In this document: positions 63,895 through 64,000 of the stretch, one piece after another
Layout of the letters: every line of letters begins with the position of its first letter
Position numbering within the stretch: position 1 is the first letter of the stretch
Source of the DNA: Physcomitrium patens
Lineage: Eukaryota; Streptophyta; Bryopsida; Funariales; Funariaceae
DNA: 64,000 nucleotides
Direction: 5' to 3'
NCBI RefSeq assembly: GCF_000002425.4
Contig: NC_037256.1
Coordinates: 8,650,328-8,714,327 of the forward strand
Made by a program: the position numbers and the translations under genes
The notes under the pieces: generated by a model
What the model saw: the letters and a program-made list of their open reading frames with translations, nothing else
Databases searched by the model: none
Told to the model about the DNA's origin: nothing

Positions 63895-64000
63895 GTAAGC
63901 TATGTCCTTTTTGTACAATGTATCTTTTCAAGGTTTTGGAACAATCAAAGTTTTACAACTCTATCTGCGCCCGCTGATTAAAATGACACACTTGCTGATT
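63895..64000 (+). other. ALG10 intron, cut by window edge
   Basis: The sequence after the donor GTAAGC at 63,895 contains stops in the coding frame and no further exon before the window ends. Confidence 0.7.

Noticed and set aside
1..64000. CRISPR arrays, operons and bacterial-type regulatory sites
   Set aside because: The window is eukaryotic, with spliced genes and LTR retroelements. No array of regularly spaced repeats was seen.

Overview
The window looks like nuclear DNA of a land plant, most probably a moss or other bryophyte. It alternates between very AT-rich, gene-free DNA and short islands of intron-containing genes with normal GT-AG introns. The transposon part is dominated by decayed chromodomain-carrying Ty3/Gypsy elements, a kind known from mosses. 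The species cannot be fixed from sequence reading alone.

Bases 1 to about 30,400 hold no intact gene. The first 6 kb is AT-rich with microsatellites and two unidentified, broken coding-like tracts. From 6.1 to 29.8 kb the DNA is built from copies of one Gypsy chromovirus family, called A, B, C and E here, plus one decayed Ty1/Copia element, D. A (minus strand, 7,619-15,224) has both LTR ends and a probable target-site duplication. B (plus, from 15,231) starts 6 bases away with its 5' LTR facing that of A. E (minus) and C (plus) form a second inverted pair around 26,146. All are dead, with many in-frame stops that fit C-to-T and G-to-A decay.

Four protein genes follow. (1) A WAT1-related/EamA drug-metabolite transporter family protein, plus strand, 30,989-33,789, with seven exons and 375 residues. 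(2) An orthologue of Arabidopsis F-box/LRR protein 15 (FBL15, SLOW MOTION), minus strand, 36,509-44,312, with about 18 coding exons. (3) A guanylate kinase, minus strand, about 54,091-55,300, with an upstream leader exon containing a short upstream ORF. (4) The 5' two thirds of ALG10, the alpha-1,2-glucosyltransferase that finishes the N-glycan precursor, plus strand, from 62,110 and running off the right edge. These are unrelated housekeeping, regulatory and transport genes. Nothing suggests that they act as one pathway.

Between the genes lie AT-rich spacers (33.8-36.5, 46.0-52.4, 56.6-58.4 and 60.6-62.1 kb), an orphan GC-rich island at 58.4-59.2 kb that looks like a promoter without a recognisable gene, and a foldback element with about 420-base inverted arms at 59,613-60,640. 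I found no CRISPR array, operon, rRNA or convincing tRNA gene, and no clear candidate for a new multi-gene system. The least explained items are the inverted retroelement pairs, the unidentified decayed coding tracts at 3.6-5.3 kb, the foldback element and the orphan GC island.
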